Below are positions 35,426 through 43,368 of a stretch of 64,000 nt of DNA, one piece after another. Below the pieces are notes generated by a model. That model was not told where the DNA came from, made no database searches, and saw only the letters and a program-made list of their open reading frames with translations. Made by a program: the position numbers and the translations under genes. Source of the DNA: Cyanobium sp. M30B3 (GTDB lineage Bacteria > Cyanobacteriota > Cyanobacteriia > PCC-6307 > Cyanobiaceae); contig CP073761.1 in assembly GCA_018399015.1 (NCBI GenBank), positions 1,426,001 to 1,490,000 of the forward strand. Direction: 5' to 3'. Every line of letters starts with the position of its first letter. Positions within the stretch are counted from its first letter, which is position 1.

Positions 35426-35632
35426 TCAGCGCGTGTGACCCACGTCCACGTCGCCAGGGCCCAGCTGCTGCTGAATCATCCAGTTGGTGGCCGCTTTCTG
35501 GGTGTGCCAGGCCTGCAGCAGCTGCTTGGCCAGGCGGCGCAGCTGATCGGCGTCGGTGTTGGCATCGATGGCCCGGCTGAAGCGTTCGATTTCGAATTGC
35601 TGACCAACGCTCAGTTCGATCTGGGACGTCAT
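35426..35632 (-). CDS. Small helical cyanobacterial protein, NblA-like N-terminus
   Basis: A 68-residue protein from ATG 35632. The opening IELSVGQQFEIERFSRAID resembles the ELS-x-QQF-x-I start of NblA phycobilisome-degradation adaptors, and the remainder (LRRLAKQLLQAWHTQKAATNWMIQQQ) is a long amphipathic helix, as in NblA, but the NblA C-terminal contact residues are not evident. It may instead be one of the conserved short picocyanobacterial proteins of unknown role. It is upstream of and on the same strand as the GH57 gene, 32 bp away. Confidence 0.6.
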   Translation of the reverse strand: MTSQIELSVGQQFEIERFSRAIDANTDADQLRRLAKQLLQAWHTQKAATNWMIQQQLGPGDVDVGHTR

Positions 35633-35745
35633 GGCCCTAGGCGGATGGCATGCCGCAAGCTATGGCCGGGGTCTGGGCCCGGTCGTAACAGACGTCACCG
35701 GGATCGGCCCGTGTCAGGGTTTGCCGTTGGTGCGGATCGGCGGGC

Positions 35746-35883
35746 TCAATCCGGGCTTTCCAGATCCTGAAGCAACAACAGGAGGGCGATTCCCATCAGG
35801 GCCAGGGCTGTGCCGCTGTTCTGCTGCTGCACCTGACTGATGGTGTGTGCGGCGTGCTGGTGCTGGGCCCAGGTGAAGCGCAT
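35746..35883 (-). CDS. Tiny membrane protein (45 residues)
   Basis: ATG 35883 to TGA 35746 encodes a 45-residue protein: a polar, Gln/His-rich N-terminus (MRFTWAQHQHAAHTISQVQQ) and one membrane helix (about residues 24-39, GTALALMGIALLLLLQ), then LESPD. It is followed on the same strand after 113 bp by the NblA-like gene. One-helix proteins of this size are common in cyanobacterial thylakoids. No family is recognised, and it could be a chance frame. Confidence 0.45.
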   Translation of the reverse strand: MRFTWAQHQHAAHTISQVQQQNSGTALALMGIALLLLLQDLESPD

Positions 35884-36016
35884 GGAGGCCTTCCGATGGC
35901 TTGGTTCTATCCAACGTCACCACCAAAACGCGCTGCCAGGGCAGGCCGACCCACAGCACCGTTACAAATGGTCACGGCGAGCGCCGGCGATCCAGGGGGC
36001 GAGCAGGCAGGAAGCC

Positions 36017-36054
36017 TTGACAGGATCCGGAATTGCACTTAGTACAGGCGTACT
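36017..36054 (+). promoter_or_regulatory. Strong promoter with SOS-box-like palindrome over the -10
   Basis: Consensus -35 TTGACA (36017-36022), a 17-bp spacer and -10 TAGTAC (36040-36045). The palindrome AGTAC-AGGC-GTACT (36041-36054) covers the -10 and probable start point. It matches the proposed cyanobacterial LexA box RGTACNNNDGTWCB in all but one position. Confidence 0.5.
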
Positions 36055-36067
36055 TGCAAGGCCGTCC

Positions 36068-36235
36068 ATGCCCGCATCCTCTCCCTATGCCCTGTTTCGC
36101 GCCGCCGATCTGGGCTGGCCGCCCCTGCCTCGGCCCATGGCTGTCCGGCCGGACCTGCCCCTCTTTCCGGGGGAGGCCCCCCGTGGAACCGTTACACCCC
36201 GTTACAATGCTGCCTCTCGGCCACAGGGGTCGTGA
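36068..36235 (+). CDS. Possible 55-residue protein under the SOS-like promoter
   Basis: The first ATG after the TTGACA/TAGTAC promoter opens a 55-codon frame ending at TGA 36235. The product starts MPASSPYALFRAADLGW and includes the proline-rich MAVRPDLPLFPGEAP. It is unlike any protein I know; PLFPGEAP is faintly reminiscent of the N-terminal part of LexA/UmuD proteins, but there is no peptidase domain. It is supported by the promoter position only, not by codon statistics. It could be a leader of the DUF427 gene that follows, whose repeats begin 26 bp after its stop. Confidence 0.3.
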   Translation: MPASSPYALFRAADLGWPPLPRPMAVRPDLPLFPGEAPRGTVTPRYNAASRPQGS

Positions 36236-36260
36236 TCGGGTCCTGCCGCTTCTCACATCG

Positions 36261-36335
36261 AAGCAAGCCCATTCGATGCAAGCCCACTTGATGCAAGCCC
36301 ACTTGATGCAAGCCCACTTGATGCAAGCCAAATGG
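36261..36335. repeat. Tandem repeat, 5 x 15 bp, duplicating a start codon
   Basis: Units of ATGCAAGCCCACTTG (first unit diverged, last unit running into the gene). Each unit holds an ATG in frame with the DUF427 gene: 36276, 36291, 36306 and 36321, encoding MQAHL-MQAHL-MQAHL-MQAKW. Confidence 0.95.
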
Positions 36336-36605
36336 AATGGCGCGATCATCGCCAGCAGTGATGACATCGTCACCGTGGAGGGCAATGCCTATTTCCCCGC
36401 AGAGGCCCTGCTCTCCGAAGCGTTTCGCCCCTCCAGCCATCGCAGCGTGTGCGGCTGGAAGGGCGAGGCCCACTACTACGACGTGGTGGTGGACGGAGCT
36501 GTGAATGCCAATGCCGCCTGGTTCTACCCCGACCCCAAGCCGGCAGCAGCCCAGATCAGGGGCAGGGTTGCATTCTGGAAGGGTGTGAAGGTGTCTGCCG
36601 ACTGA
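36321..36605 (+). CDS. DUF427 family protein
   Basis: A 94-residue DUF427 (NTP_transf_9) protein, a small beta-rich fold of unknown function, common in bacteria. Typical stretches are KWNGAIIASSDDIVTVEGNAYFP, HRSVCGWKGEAHYYDVVVDG and AAWFYPDPKPAA, ending in RVAFWKGVKV. The conserved part starts right at ATG 36321. Three more in-frame ATGs lie in the upstream 15-bp repeat, so forms with 5, 10 or 15 extra residues are possible. It converges on frp with 2 bp between stops. Confidence 0.88.
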   Translation: MQAKWNGAIIASSDDIVTVEGNAYFPAEALLSEAFRPSSHRSVCGWKGEAHYYDVVVDGAVNANAAWFYPDPKPAAAQIRGRVAFWKGVKVSAD

Positions 36606-36607
36606 GC

Positions 36608-36937
36608 TCAGAAGCGGGACATGGCCGCGATCTTGGCCAGTTTTTCGTCATCCAGCCCCACCAGTTCGTCCATCCGCAGCAGGCTGTCCTTCACCAGGCT
36701 GGCAAACACGAACAGAATGCCATCGAGGCGAAAGTCGAAGCGCCCTTCCATGGTGTGACGCTGGATGCTCAGGTAATCGTGCAGTTGCCAGAGGGTCTCG
36801 GCTGAATGCAGTGACGCCGCCTGGCTCTGCACCTGCTGCACCAGCTGCCCAACGGCTCGTTCATAGGCCCGACTGAAGGCGGATCGGGCAACCCCCTGCT
36901 CGGTCTCGGTCCAGCCCTCGAGCATGGTGTCGATCAC
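36608..36937 (-). CDS. frp: Fluorescence recovery protein
   Basis: FRP speeds the return of red, active orange carotenoid protein to its orange form and detaches it from the phycobilisome. The 109-residue product aligns along its whole length with Synechocystis Slr1964: FSRAYERAVGQLVQQVQSQA, LWQLHDYLSIQRHTMEGRFD, LLFVFASLVK (here ILFVFASLVK) and MDELVGLDDEKLAKI. GTG 36937 is chosen because it gives the same eight residues before the first Trp as Slr1964. It is the last gene of the ocp-crtW-frp run, 44 bp after crtW. Its presence marks the OCP as the FRP-regulated OCP1 type. Confidence 0.93.
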   Translation of the reverse strand: MIDTMLEGWTETEQGVARSAFSRAYERAVGQLVQQVQSQAASLHSAETLWQLHDYLSIQRHTMEGRFDFRLDGILFVFASLVKDSLLRMDELVGLDDEKLAKIAAMSRF

Positions 36938-36981
36938 TGCTGCGCTCCCCGGAGTCCTGTGCTGTGACGCTACCGATATCT

Positions 36982-37716
36982 TCAGGGCAACGCGAGGGTT
37001 TTGTTACGTCGATGGGCCTGAGGCAGTTGAAACCAGGCCAGGCCGGGCTGCTCATGGTGTTCTCGGTGGTAGCCGAAGTGGTAGCAGGCCAGCAGCGAGA
37101 GCCAGCTGGGCCAGGCCAGACTGATCGGGCCGCCGCTCCCATGCCTGCGATGGGGCAGGTAGGTGCCCACGACGAACAACTGCAGTGAACTGAGCAGCAG
37201 CGGCAGGGTGCAACCGAGCAGCACCCGCAGGCCGGCCTGCTGCCAGGGAATGGCCTGGGTCAGCCAGAGACCCGCGGCCAACCCTCCCCATCCGCTCAGC
37301 AACAGGGCCATCTGCCGTGGGGTCAGGTAGCCGGCCATGAACTGCAGATACCAGAGCAGGGCGCCATCGCCAGGATCCCGATGGAAATCCGGATCGCTGG
37401 CCGAGGCCGGACGCTGGTGGTGCAGGTCATGGTTGCGGCGGCAGCGGCCATAGCCCAGGGCGCCATAAAGGGCCAGGGCGATGGCACCGAGCTGGTGGTT
37501 GGCCCGGGGCCGGCGCGGCATCAGCAGCCCGTGCATGGCGTCGTGGGCCACGATGAACAGGCCTGTCTGCAGCAGCGTGCGCACCAGAACGGCCACCAGT
37601 GCCAGTGGAGCGGCCAGGCATGTGAGGTCCACCAGCAGGATGGCCGGAAGCGATCCCAGCCAGAGCAGCAGGATCAGGGCCGCCAGTCCCAGACCCTGCT
37701 CACCCGGCGGGTTCAA
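36982..37716 (-). CDS. crtW: Beta-carotene ketolase, CrtW type
   Basis: A 244-residue membrane di-iron ketolase of the fatty-acid-desaturase superfamily that adds 4-keto groups to beta-carotene, making echinenone/canthaxanthin, the pigments OCP binds. Histidine boxes are HDAMH, HDLHH and HREHH, set among four membrane helices. It begins at TTG 37716, whose last bases overlap the ocp stop (TTGA), so translation is coupled to ocp. This placement between ocp and frp supplies the keto-carotenoid together with its binding protein and its regulator. Confidence 0.92.
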   Translation of the reverse strand: MNPPGEQGLGLAALILLLWLGSLPAILLVDLTCLAAPLALVAVLVRTLLQTGLFIVAHDAMHGLLMPRRPRANHQLGAIALALYGALGYGRCRRNHDLHHQRPASASDPDFHRDPGDGALLWYLQFMAGYLTPRQMALLLSGWGGLAAGLWLTQAIPWQQAGLRVLLGCTLPLLLSSLQLFVVGTYLPHRRHGSGGPISLAWPSWLSLLACYHFGYHREHHEQPGLAWFQLPQAHRRNKTLALP

Positions 37717-38666
37717 CGCTGGAACTTGAGCAGTTCAGCTGGCGAGGCCAGCAGGTCGATGGCCACGAAATAGATCTTGCCCTCGGGGTTGAGCAGAAAA
37801 CGCCAGGCCACGTTCATGCCGATGCCGGCACCGAACCAGGGGGTCTGCACCTTGCCGGTGACCTTGATCTGGGTGAAGTCGCCTTCGGTGGGTTCGGCGT
37901 AGCCGCGCTCGGGCAGCAGCTTCAGGTTCTGGCAGTCCTCACGGAAGAAGCGCAGGATCTTGTCGCTGCCCACGATCGGCTTCTGGAAGGGCGGCTGCAG
38001 GGCGCCGTCGGGCAGGAACAGCTGGATCAGGTTGTCGAAGTCGTTGGCGTTGAGCAGATCCATGTAGCTGTTCACCGTGGGATTGAGCACCCCTTCGATG
38101 AACACCTTCTTGCGCTGCTCCTCGGGGGTGGGGGCCACGATCGGCTCGGCCACCCGCTGACCTTCTCCCTTGGCAGGGTCGAAGCCCATGTCCACCACGA
38201 AGTTGCGCAGCAGGGTGATCTGCTGTCCCTGCTCCACCCCCTTTACCGAACTGAGGACGGAAGAGGCGTTGGCCGACAGCTGGTAGCCCTCGGGGATCGG
38301 TGCCACCAGACCGGCGGCCATCCACTCGCCCAGCTGATACCAGAACCCCAGCTTGATGTTCACCGACCACAGCGCGTAGGTGCGGCCGATCGGGGTGTCG
38401 CTGCGGTTGGCCAGGTCGCACATCACCTGGCTCTGCTGGGCGAAGTCCATCGCCTTGATCTGGTTGAGCACCGGCTCCGCGAACTGCATCCGTGCCGCCC
38501 CCGGGGCTGCCACAGTGATCGTGGAGCCCATCTCGAGATAGGCGTACCAGATCAGGGCCAGCTGGTCCTCAGCGCTGAGCAGGCGGTAGCGCGCGGTGAT
38601 GGCGGGCACCACGTCCGCTGAGAGGGTATCAGGGAAGATCTGGGCAGCCTTCTCGAGCGTGAACAT
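37713..38666 (-). CDS. ocp: Orange carotenoid protein
   Basis: Blue-light-driven photoprotection: on activation OCP binds the phycobilisome core and quenches excess energy as heat. The 317-residue protein matches Synechocystis OCP end to end: N-terminal arm, all-helical domain with LIWYAYLEMG (Trp/Tyr equivalents of W41 and Y44), DLANRSDTPIGRTYALWSVNIKLGFWY (W110 equivalent), GQQITLLRN (R155 equivalent), and a NTF2-like C-terminal domain with NSYMDLLNANDFD (Y201 equivalent) and NVAWRFLLNPEG (W288 equivalent). All key carotenoid and salt-bridge residues are kept. ATG 38666. It is first in the ocp-crtW-frp operon. Confidence 0.97.
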   Translation of the reverse strand: MFTLEKAAQIFPDTLSADVVPAITARYRLLSAEDQLALIWYAYLEMGSTITVAAPGAARMQFAEPVLNQIKAMDFAQQSQVMCDLANRSDTPIGRTYALWSVNIKLGFWYQLGEWMAAGLVAPIPEGYQLSANASSVLSSVKGVEQGQQITLLRNFVVDMGFDPAKGEGQRVAEPIVAPTPEEQRKKVFIEGVLNPTVNSYMDLLNANDFDNLIQLFLPDGALQPPFQKPIVGSDKILRFFREDCQNLKLLPERGYAEPTEGDFTQIKVTGKVQTPWFGAGIGMNVAWRFLLNPEGKIYFVAIDLLASPAELLKFQR

Positions 38667-38812
38667 CGGCAAATGTTTAAGGATCTTTACAGATCTTAGG
38701 TGATTGCCGGGCGTTTCTGGTTGTGCGGTGATTAAATCACCGCCTTTTTGCCGCAGATCGCAGGTGCACGCCTGTCTGGTGCGGGTGGCTCCGCGGGTTG
38801 GTCGGGAGCAGT

Positions 38813-39109
38813 TCAGCCGCTCTGCCGCACCCGCTTCACGGCCACACCCGCTTCCAGCGCGGTCGCACCGGCCAGCAGCAGCAGCCCCGCCAGTCCCACC
38901 AGCTGGTTCTGGCCCAGGCTGGCGGGATCAGCATCCCGACCCAGCACGGCACCGGCCGCAAACCAGGCACTGGCCAGGCCACTGGTGAGCCAGTAAGCCT
39001 TCCAGCGACGCTGGTACAGGTAGCCAGCTCCCAGGCCTGGCAGCACATTCAGCAGCACCGCCACCCATCCGGCCGAGGCCGCCAGGATCTGTTCACGGGT
39101 TGGCGTCAT
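38813..39109 (-). CDS. Small membrane protein, TM2-like
   Basis: A 98-residue protein from ATG 39109 (MTPTREQILAASAG) with two or three hydrophobic helices: WVAVLLNVLPGLGAGYLYQRRW, then YWLTSGLASAWFAAGAVLG, and a last one LVGLAGLLLLAGATAL. The PGLGAGYLYQRRWKAYW pattern resembles TM2-domain and cyanobacterial 'GAGYLY' small membrane proteins of unknown role. It lies between the TspO-like gene and ocp on the same strand, 146 bp upstream of ocp. The frame stays open upstream, but conservation appears to begin here. Confidence 0.68.
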   Translation of the reverse strand: MTPTREQILAASAGWVAVLLNVLPGLGAGYLYQRRWKAYWLTSGLASAWFAAGAVLGRDADPASLGQNQLVGLAGLLLLAGATALEAGVAVKRVRQSG

Positions 39110-39222
39110 CGAGGCTCGAGATGGTGGAGAACCACTGTGGCGTGTCCGCCCAGAGCATGGGCGGCAGAACCGCCACACGGCCGCCCTGCAGGAGCTTCCT
39201 GCCCTCTGCACACCCCATCCGC

Positions 39223-39669
39223 TCAGCGATTCAGGCGCTGCATCTGCCAGGTCACCAGCGTGCCAATGGGGCTCCAGAGCAGATAGGGCAGCAGGAGCAT
39301 GGCCGCCAGAGGCACTCGGCCCGCCAGCACCACCGCCAGGGCCATCCCCCAGATCCAGCCCACGAAACCGATCCAGGTGCCGGCGGCCAGGCTGCGCGTG
39401 CGGCAGATCACCCAGGTGTAGCTCTGCACCAGCAGCACCAATCCCAGAAACGCCAGCATCAGTGCCCAGTTGCCGCGGGCGCGCCAGCTCAGCAGCGCTG
39501 AACACCAGAAACAGGCGTAGATGCTGATCCAGATCAGGGGGATCAGCCGCTCAAAGGTGAGCCAGGCCGGCCGGCGCAGCCGCAGAAACCAGGAGAAGTC
39601 GTCCCGGCTGGGATTCAGCAGCAGCACCACTGCAGCCATCGCCAGCAGGATCAACACAGCGGCAAGCAT
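39223..39669 (-). CDS. TspO/MBR family membrane protein
   Basis: A 148-residue five-helix membrane protein of the TspO/MBR (translocator protein) family: PAWLTFERLIPLIWISIYACFWCSALLSW is the family's conserved W-x-P/W-IY region, followed by LLVQSYTWVICRTRSLAAG and LLLPYLLWSPIGTLVTWQM. TspO proteins bind tetrapyrroles and, in phototrophs, tune pigment-gene expression under oxygen or light stress. It is upstream of ocp on the same strand, with one small gene between, so a role in pigment stress responses fits. ATG 39669. Confidence 0.8.
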   Translation of the reverse strand: MLAAVLILLAMAAVVLLLNPSRDDFSWFLRLRRPAWLTFERLIPLIWISIYACFWCSALLSWRARGNWALMLAFLGLVLLVQSYTWVICRTRSLAAGTWIGFVGWIWGMALAVVLAGRVPLAAMLLLPYLLWSPIGTLVTWQMQRLNR

Positions 39670-39773
39670 GGGCTGGAGGCAGGGCTCAGAGCTGCAGCCT
39701 GCCCCATCCCCACCGGCGTGCCCACCCCTGTAAGCAGCGCCTTCGATAGGGTCTGCACAGCGATTGGCGGCCG

Positions 39774-39986
39774 ATGAACAGAACGCTCAGAGGCGTGGCC
39801 TACGTGAGCGTGTGGGTGCTGTTGTGGGGCACCGCCGCATCCCTGGCCGATGTCGTGCTGCTGGAACGGGAGGCCTACGCCGCTGGAGGCGCTGGCCAGG
39901 CCATCACGTTTGCGTCCTATGGGATGGCAGCGGTGGTGCTGGCTGTGCGCCTTGCGGGCCGCTTCCTCAAGCACGATTCACCTTGA
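39774..39986 (+). CDS. Small two-helix membrane protein
   Basis: A 70-residue protein from ATG 39774 (MNRTLRGVAYVSVWVLLWGT) with two hydrophobic helices (about residues 7-28 and 43-62) and a basic end GRFLKHDSP. It resembles the many short cyanobacterial hypothetical membrane proteins; no family name can be given. It is divergent from the TspO-like gene with 104 bp between starts, so the two share a promoter region. Confidence 0.6.
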   Translation: MNRTLRGVAYVSVWVLLWGTAASLADVVLLEREAYAAGGAGQAITFASYGMAAVVLAVRLAGRFLKHDSP

Positions 39987-40159
39987 GACAGCGCGCAGCC
40001 GTGGTGAGCAGTTGTGCTTAATTTTCGGGCTCTGGCCGTTATTCCGTAGCCACCACGACGCTTTTGCCGTGACAGTTCCCGATCGCCGCCTTCAGCTCCC
40101 TTGACGACTGCCTGGGCTGAACTGGACAGTGATCTGAGATCACCCCGTTGTTCCCCGGC

Positions 40160-40456
40160 ATGACCACCCTGGAGAGGCCGATTGAGGCGAATGCGGCCCA
40201 TCTTCTGGCTGAGCAGTACATAGCCCTGCGCGATGAGCGGGCGCTGTATCGCGGCAAGTGGCTGATCTGCGCCGACTGTGAGGGCCACTTCTGGGCTCTG
40301 CACGATTCAGCCGTGGAAACCGACAAGTCGACAGTGGTGGAGGAGCGGCAGTTCGCAGCCCGCCTCGATGCCTCGCGGTTCATGCGCCATCTCCTGCTGC
40401 ATGGCTGGTCGATCTATGGCCAGAGTGAGGGCGATATCCTCGATCAGCTCTGGTAG
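40160..40456 (+). CDS. Hypothetical protein
   Basis: A 98-residue soluble protein from ATG 40160 (MTTLERPIEANAAHLLAEQY); a TTG at 40148 would add four residues. It contains YRGKWLICADCEGHFWALHDSAVETDKS, with a Cys-x2-Cys that is unlikely to bind metal alone, and ends RFMRHLLLHGWSIYGQSEGDILDQLW. No known family. Its stop is 45 bp from the convergent recQ stop. Confidence 0.55.
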   Translation: MTTLERPIEANAAHLLAEQYIALRDERALYRGKWLICADCEGHFWALHDSAVETDKSTVVEERQFAARLDASRFMRHLLLHGWSIYGQSEGDILDQLW

Positions 40457-40501
40457 CCAAATCGCCTTTCCTGTGGCTGATTGGCCAGCAGTGATTCAGG
40501 T

Positions 40502-42346
40502 TCAGGACGATCTAACCACCGCCAGTACCGCCTCGCCATAGCGCTCCAGCTTGGCGGCGCCGATGCCGTTCACCTGGGCCAGGCTCTCGAGGTCGGTTGG
40601 CCGTCGGGCGGCCACCTCCACCAGGGTGCGGTCGTGGAACACCACATAGGGAGGCACCCCCTGGTGCCGGGCCTGCTCCCGCCGCCACTCCTTGAGCCGG
40701 GCCAGCAGGGAGTCGTCCACCTCGCCATCCCAGGCGGATCCCGCAGCCGTGCCGGCCGACTCCCCGGACTGCGTGGCCTGGCGGCGCCGTTCCCGCCGGG
40801 GTGCCGGCAGGGCCAGCTCCAGCCGCTGCTCGCCTCGCAGCAACGGCCGCACCCGCTCCTCGGCCCCGAAGCACAGTCCGCCCCTGGCCTCGGCCGGGGC
40901 CAGGAGCACCTCCCGGCTGAGCAGCTGGCGCACCAGGGCCCGCCACTGGCCCCGGTCGAGCTCCCGGCCGATGCCGTACACACTCAGCTGGTCGTGGCCC
41001 AGCTGGCGGATCTTCTCGGTGCTGCCCCCCAGCAGCACATCCACCACATGGGCGGCGCCGAAGCGCTGGCCGGTGCGGTACACCGCCGAGAGCAGTTTCT
41101 GCACCGGCAGCGCCACGTCCACCAGGGCCTGGGGCTCCAGGCAGCCATCGCAGTTGCCGCAGGGCTCCGCCAGCTCCTCGCCGAAATGGCGCAGCAGCAC
41201 TTGGCGGCGGCACCCCGTGGCCTCGGTGAAGCCGATCAGCGTGTCGAGCTTGCCGCGTTCGATCCGTTTCTGCTCCTCGCTGGCCGTGGAGTCCTCGATG
41301 AAGCGCCGCAGCTGCGGGATGTCGCCGGGGCCGTGCACCATCCAGGCCACCGCCGGCAGCCCGTCCCGGCCCGCCCTGCCCGTCTCCTGGTAATAGGCCT
41401 CCAGGCTCTTGGGCAGATCCACATGGGCAACAAAGCGCACGTCCGGCTTGTCGATGCCCATGCCGAAGGCGATCGTGGCCACCACCACCACCGCCGCCTC
41501 CTGGCGGAAGCGCTGCAGGGCCCGGCTGCGCTGCTCCCCACTCAGCCCCGCGTGATAGGCCACGGCGTCGTAGCCGGCCCGCTGCAGCTCGCGGCAGAGC
41601 TGGTCCACCCGGTTGCGGGAGCGGGCATACACGATTCCCGCCTCGTGGCGGTGTTCGGCCAGAAAGGCGAGCAGCTGCTGGCTCGCCTGATCCTTGGCGC
41701 GCAGCAGGTAGCGGATGTTGGGCCGGTCGAAGCTGGCCAGGAACACCCGGCCGTCCTCCAGCCGCAGCCGCTCCACGATCTCCGTGCGGGTGCGCGGATC
41801 GGCGGTGGCCGTGAGCGCCAGCCGTGGCACCTGGGGAAAGTGCTCGGCCAGCACCCCCAGCTGGATGTACTCCGGCCGGAAGTCGTGGCCCCACTGCGAG
41901 ACGCAGTGGGCCTCATCGATGGCGAACAGGGCCAGGGGCCCAGGGCCGGGCAGCGCCGCGAGCCGCTCCAGCAGGTCGCCGCCCAGCAGCCGCTCCGGCG
42001 ACACGTAAAGCAGTTGCAGCTCGCCGGCCTGGAGCTGTCGCCACACCGCGGCCGCTTCACTGGCCTCCAGACCCGAGTGCAGTGCCGCCGCCCGCACTCC
42101 CAGTTGCAGCAGAGCCTCCACCTGGTCCTGCATCAGGGCGATCAGCGGCGACACCACCACCGCCAACCCCGGGCGGCACAGCGCCGGCACCTGGTAGCAG
42201 AGCGACTTGCCGCCACCGGTGGGCATCAGCACCAGCCCCGAGCCACCGGAGATCACGTGGCGGACGATCGCCTCCTGGGGGCCGCGGAAGGCCTCGTAGC
42301 CGAACACCCGACGCAGCACGGCCCGGGGATCGGCAGGGGCAGGCAT
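40502..42346 (-). CDS. recQ: ATP-dependent DNA helicase RecQ
   Basis: A 614-residue 3'-5' DNA helicase used in recombination and fork repair. Motifs run in order: FRGPQEAIVRHVI (motif 0), LMPTGGGKSLCYQ (Walker A), IDEAHCVSQWGHDFRPEY (DEAH plus the RecQ aromatic loop), TATADPRTRTEI, VATIAFGMGIDKPDVR and QETGRAGRDGLP. The zinc-binding CRRQ...C-GNCDGC, a winged-helix domain and a C-terminal HRDC domain (HDRTLVEVAARRPTDLESLAQVNGIGAAKLERYG) follow. ATG 42346. The very long open frame upstream on this strand is the shadow of the opposite-strand permease and is not part of the gene. Confidence 0.95.
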   Translation of the reverse strand: MPAPADPRAVLRRVFGYEAFRGPQEAIVRHVISGGSGLVLMPTGGGKSLCYQVPALCRPGLAVVVSPLIALMQDQVEALLQLGVRAAALHSGLEASEAAAVWRQLQAGELQLLYVSPERLLGGDLLERLAALPGPGPLALFAIDEAHCVSQWGHDFRPEYIQLGVLAEHFPQVPRLALTATADPRTRTEIVERLRLEDGRVFLASFDRPNIRYLLRAKDQASQQLLAFLAEHRHEAGIVYARSRNRVDQLCRELQRAGYDAVAYHAGLSGEQRSRALQRFRQEAAVVVVATIAFGMGIDKPDVRFVAHVDLPKSLEAYYQETGRAGRDGLPAVAWMVHGPGDIPQLRRFIEDSTASEEQKRIERGKLDTLIGFTEATGCRRQVLLRHFGEELAEPCGNCDGCLEPQALVDVALPVQKLLSAVYRTGQRFGAAHVVDVLLGGSTEKIRQLGHDQLSVYGIGRELDRGQWRALVRQLLSREVLLAPAEARGGLCFGAEERVRPLLRGEQRLELALPAPRRERRRQATQSGESAGTAAGSAWDGEVDDSLLARLKEWRREQARHQGVPPYVVFHDRTLVEVAARRPTDLESLAQVNGIGAAKLERYGEAVLAVVRSS

Positions 42347-42415
42347 GTGCTGACTGGTCACGCCGATACGACGGCAACGGAGACCCACCACAATGGCGCC
42401 AACCGGTGAGCGCCG

Positions 42416-43300
42416 ATGTCCAGTTCCGCCCCCCGTACAGCCACCGCCTGGGGCTTCCTCACTCCGGGTCTGCTGCTCCTGGGTCTGTCGGTGCTGATCC
42501 CCGCGGCCATGGCCCTGGTGATCAGTTTCACCCAGACCGGCCTGGACGTGCGTGAACCCCTGCGCTTCATCGGCCTGGCGAACATCCGCCGCCTGCTCAC
42601 CGACCCGATGTTTGCCCGGGTGAGTGTCACCACCTTCCTGTATCTGGTTGCGGTGGTGCCGCCGATGGTGCTGGGCTCCCTGGCCCTGGCGGTGCTGGTG
42701 AACCGCAAACTGCCGGGCATCCACTGGTTTCGCGGTGCCCTGTACACCCCGGTGCTGGTGTCGATCGTGGTGGCCGCCATCGCCTTCCGCTGGCTCTACG
42801 CCGAGAACGGGCTGGTGAACGGCTGGCTGGCGGCCCTGCTGGGCGAGGGGTTCAGCCCGATCGGGTTTCTCACCTCGCCGCTGCTGGCCCTGCCGTCCGT
42901 GATGCTGGTGACGCTGTGGAAGGGGCTGGGCTACTACATGGTGATTTTTCTGGCCGGCCTGCAGGGCATCTCCCCCGATCTCTACGAGGCCGCCTCCCTC
43001 GATGGCAGTGATGGCTGGCGCAAGCACCTCGACATCACCCTTCCCCTGCTGCGGCCCTACATCACCCTGGTGGCCGTGATCTCCGCAATCGCCTCCACCA
43101 AGGTGTTCGAGGAGGTGTTCCTGATGACCCAGGGCGGCCCGGCTGACGCCACGCGCACCGTGGTGTACTACGTGTATGACCAGGCCTTTGCCGAACTGGA
43201 AATCAGCTATGCCTGCACCGTGGGGCTGGCCCTGTTCCTGGCGGTGTTGCTGCTCAGCCTGGTGCGTTATGCCTTTGCCGGCGACAAGGGCTTCAGCTGA
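42416..43300 (+). CDS. ABC transporter permease, MalF/UgpA (sugar) type
   Basis: A 294-residue inner-membrane permease of the carbohydrate-uptake-1 class with six helices. The ABC-interaction EAA loop is DLYEAASLDGSDGWRKHLDITLPLLRP (about residues 189-215). N-terminal WGFLTPGLLLLGLSVLIPAAMALVISFTQ is typical of the MalF-like partner of a MalF/MalG pair. No second permease, binding protein or ATPase is in the neighbourhood, as often happens for cyanobacterial glucosylglycerol/sugar (Ggt-like) systems whose genes are scattered. ATG 42416; divergent from recQ with 69 bp between starts. Confidence 0.87.
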   Translation: MSSSAPRTATAWGFLTPGLLLLGLSVLIPAAMALVISFTQTGLDVREPLRFIGLANIRRLLTDPMFARVSVTTFLYLVAVVPPMVLGSLALAVLVNRKLPGIHWFRGALYTPVLVSIVVAAIAFRWLYAENGLVNGWLAALLGEGFSPIGFLTSPLLALPSVMLVTLWKGLGYYMVIFLAGLQGISPDLYEAASLDGSDGWRKHLDITLPLLRPYITLVAVISAIASTKVFEEVFLMTQGGPADATRTVVYYVYDQAFAELEISYACTVGLALFLAVLLLSLVRYAFAGDKGFS

Positions 43301-43368
43301 GCCCGCCGGGGCGATTGCGGGGTTCCTCTTAACCTTGATTCTTGGCTGCTGCCGTGCCGGGACTGTCC

